Source: UBA2357 sp046295975 (GTDB lineage Bacteria; Pseudomonadota; Gammaproteobacteria; Burkholderiales; Rhodocyclaceae). From it: 64,000 nt of DNA. This document shows, one piece after another, positions 63,572 to 64,000 of this stretch. The DNA lies in NCBI GenBank assembly GCA_046295975.1, contig JBKBMG010000020.1:1-64000 (forward strand), read 5' to 3'. The notes under the pieces are model-generated. The model was not told the DNA's origin. It searched no databases and saw only the letters and a list, made by a program, of their open reading frames with translations. The position numbers and the translations under genes were made by a program. The first letter of the stretch is position 1. Each line of letters starts with the position of its first letter.

Positions 63572-64000
63572 ATGTTCAACAAGAAACTGAAAATGACGGC
63601 GGAAGCGCTTCGCCAGGATCTCGCCCACCAGCACGCACTGGTGAATGCGATAGACCGTTCCACGGCACGCATCGAGTTCACCCCGAGCGGCGACGTGGTG
63701 CTCGCCAACGAGGTCTTTCTGCGCACGATGAAGTGGTCTGCCGAGGAGATTGCCGGCAAGCACCACCGCATGTTCTGCGAGCCGGCCTACGCAGGCACCA
63801 GGGATTACGCCGAACACTGGGCGCGACTGGCCCGCGGCGAACCCGTGACCGGGCGTTTCAAACGGGTGGACAAACAGGGGGGCGTAGTGTGGCTGGAGGC
63901 GACCTACAACCCGGTGTTCGATGATCGACGCCAGGTGGTGGCGGTGGTGAAGCTCGCGACCGATGTCACCCGCCAGGTGGCCGAGGAGAACGAGCGCAAA
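63572..64000 (+). CDS. PAS-domain chemoreceptor, cut by the window end
   Basis: The first 143 residues of a longer protein. No membrane segment is seen. After a short helix, one PAS domain (about 20-135) has STARIEFTPSGDVVLANEVFL, the GKHHRMFCEP turn, and WLEATYNPVFDDRRQVVAVVKLATDVT. This type is very similar to the N-terminal PAS of BdlA-like soluble chemoreceptors, which have PAS, PAS, then the signalling domain, and respond to redox state or oxygen. The start at 63572 gives MFNKKLKM. It follows the Cache receptor by 292 bases, which contain an AT-rich leader (near 63350-63405). Confidence 0.82.
   Translation, partial: MFNKKLKMTAEALRQDLAHQHALVNAIDRSTARIEFTPSGDVVLANEVFLRTMKWSAEEIAGKHHRMFCEPAYAGTRDYAEHWARLARGEPVTGRFKRVDKQGGVVWLEATYNPVFDDRRQVVAVVKLATDVTRQVAEENERK

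Overview
The window reads as a GC-rich betaproteobacterial chromosome, most likely a Rhodocyclales member of the Azoarcus/Aromatoleum/Thauera type. That placement is inferred from gene content (anaerobic arsenite oxidase cluster, propionyl-CoA and kynurenine degradation, B12-dependent C1 chemistry), from codon use, and from many short interspersed palindromes. No rRNA, tRNA, CRISPR array or phage was seen.

Layout. 1-1291: the tail of an integron gene-cassette array (three attC sites, two cassette ORFs of unknown function). 1467-1760: a small KTSC protein. 1807-12969: a complete arx-type locus for anaerobic arsenite oxidation. The sensory genes arxXSR are read leftward and the enzyme genes arxB'ABCD rightward, around a shared intergenic region that holds three identical palindromic sites and a sigma-54 promoter. 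13119-15152: a small lipoprotein, a DUF2789 protein and an MFS exporter. 15477-23522: kynB, kynU, a five-gene branched-chain-type ABC transporter and an alpha/beta hydrolase, apparently a tryptophan/kynurenine uptake and degradation unit. 23807-24967: a membrane M48 peptidase. 24968-30144: cobalamin genes (binding protein, cobC, cbiB, cobQ) bracketed by inverted copies of a repeat of about 100 bp.

30145-32457: a crotonase and a CNNM/CorC-type membrane protein. 32544-41133: a GntR regulator divergent from the propionyl-CoA to succinyl-CoA genes (mcm, meaB, pccB, pccA), with a toxin-antitoxin-like pair lodged between mcm and meaB. 41165-45092: three tightly coupled genes of unknown function (membrane protein, propeller-like exported protein, lipoprotein). 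45191-47086: a thioesterase and a degenerate HD-GYP protein. 47184-51270: a GlrK/QseG/GlrR-like system with a sigma-54-driven BON-domain gene directly downstream. 51368-52513: a D-arginine-dehydrogenase-like oxidase. 52540-61442: a corrinoid/tetrahydrofolate C1 module (reductive activator, methyltransferase, MetF, MetV, a Virulence_fact-domain protein, DUF1638, corrinoid protein), divergent from purU and a folC-like gene. 61657-64000: two chemoreceptors, the second cut by the window edge.

How the genes fit together. ArxX/ArxS/ArxR probably sense arsenite and switch on arxB'ABCD through sigma-54, so that electrons from As(III) enter the quinone pool. B12 is a recurring theme: the salvage genes at 25-30 kb could supply both methylmalonyl-CoA mutase and the corrinoid protein of the C1 module. 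In that module methyl groups from an unidentified donor would pass via the corrinoid protein to tetrahydrofolate, be oxidised by MetF/MetV and be released as formate by PurU. The methyltransferase that would take the methyl group from the donor is not in the window. The least explained parts are the cassette ORFs, the three-gene unit at 41-45 kb and the repeat families.
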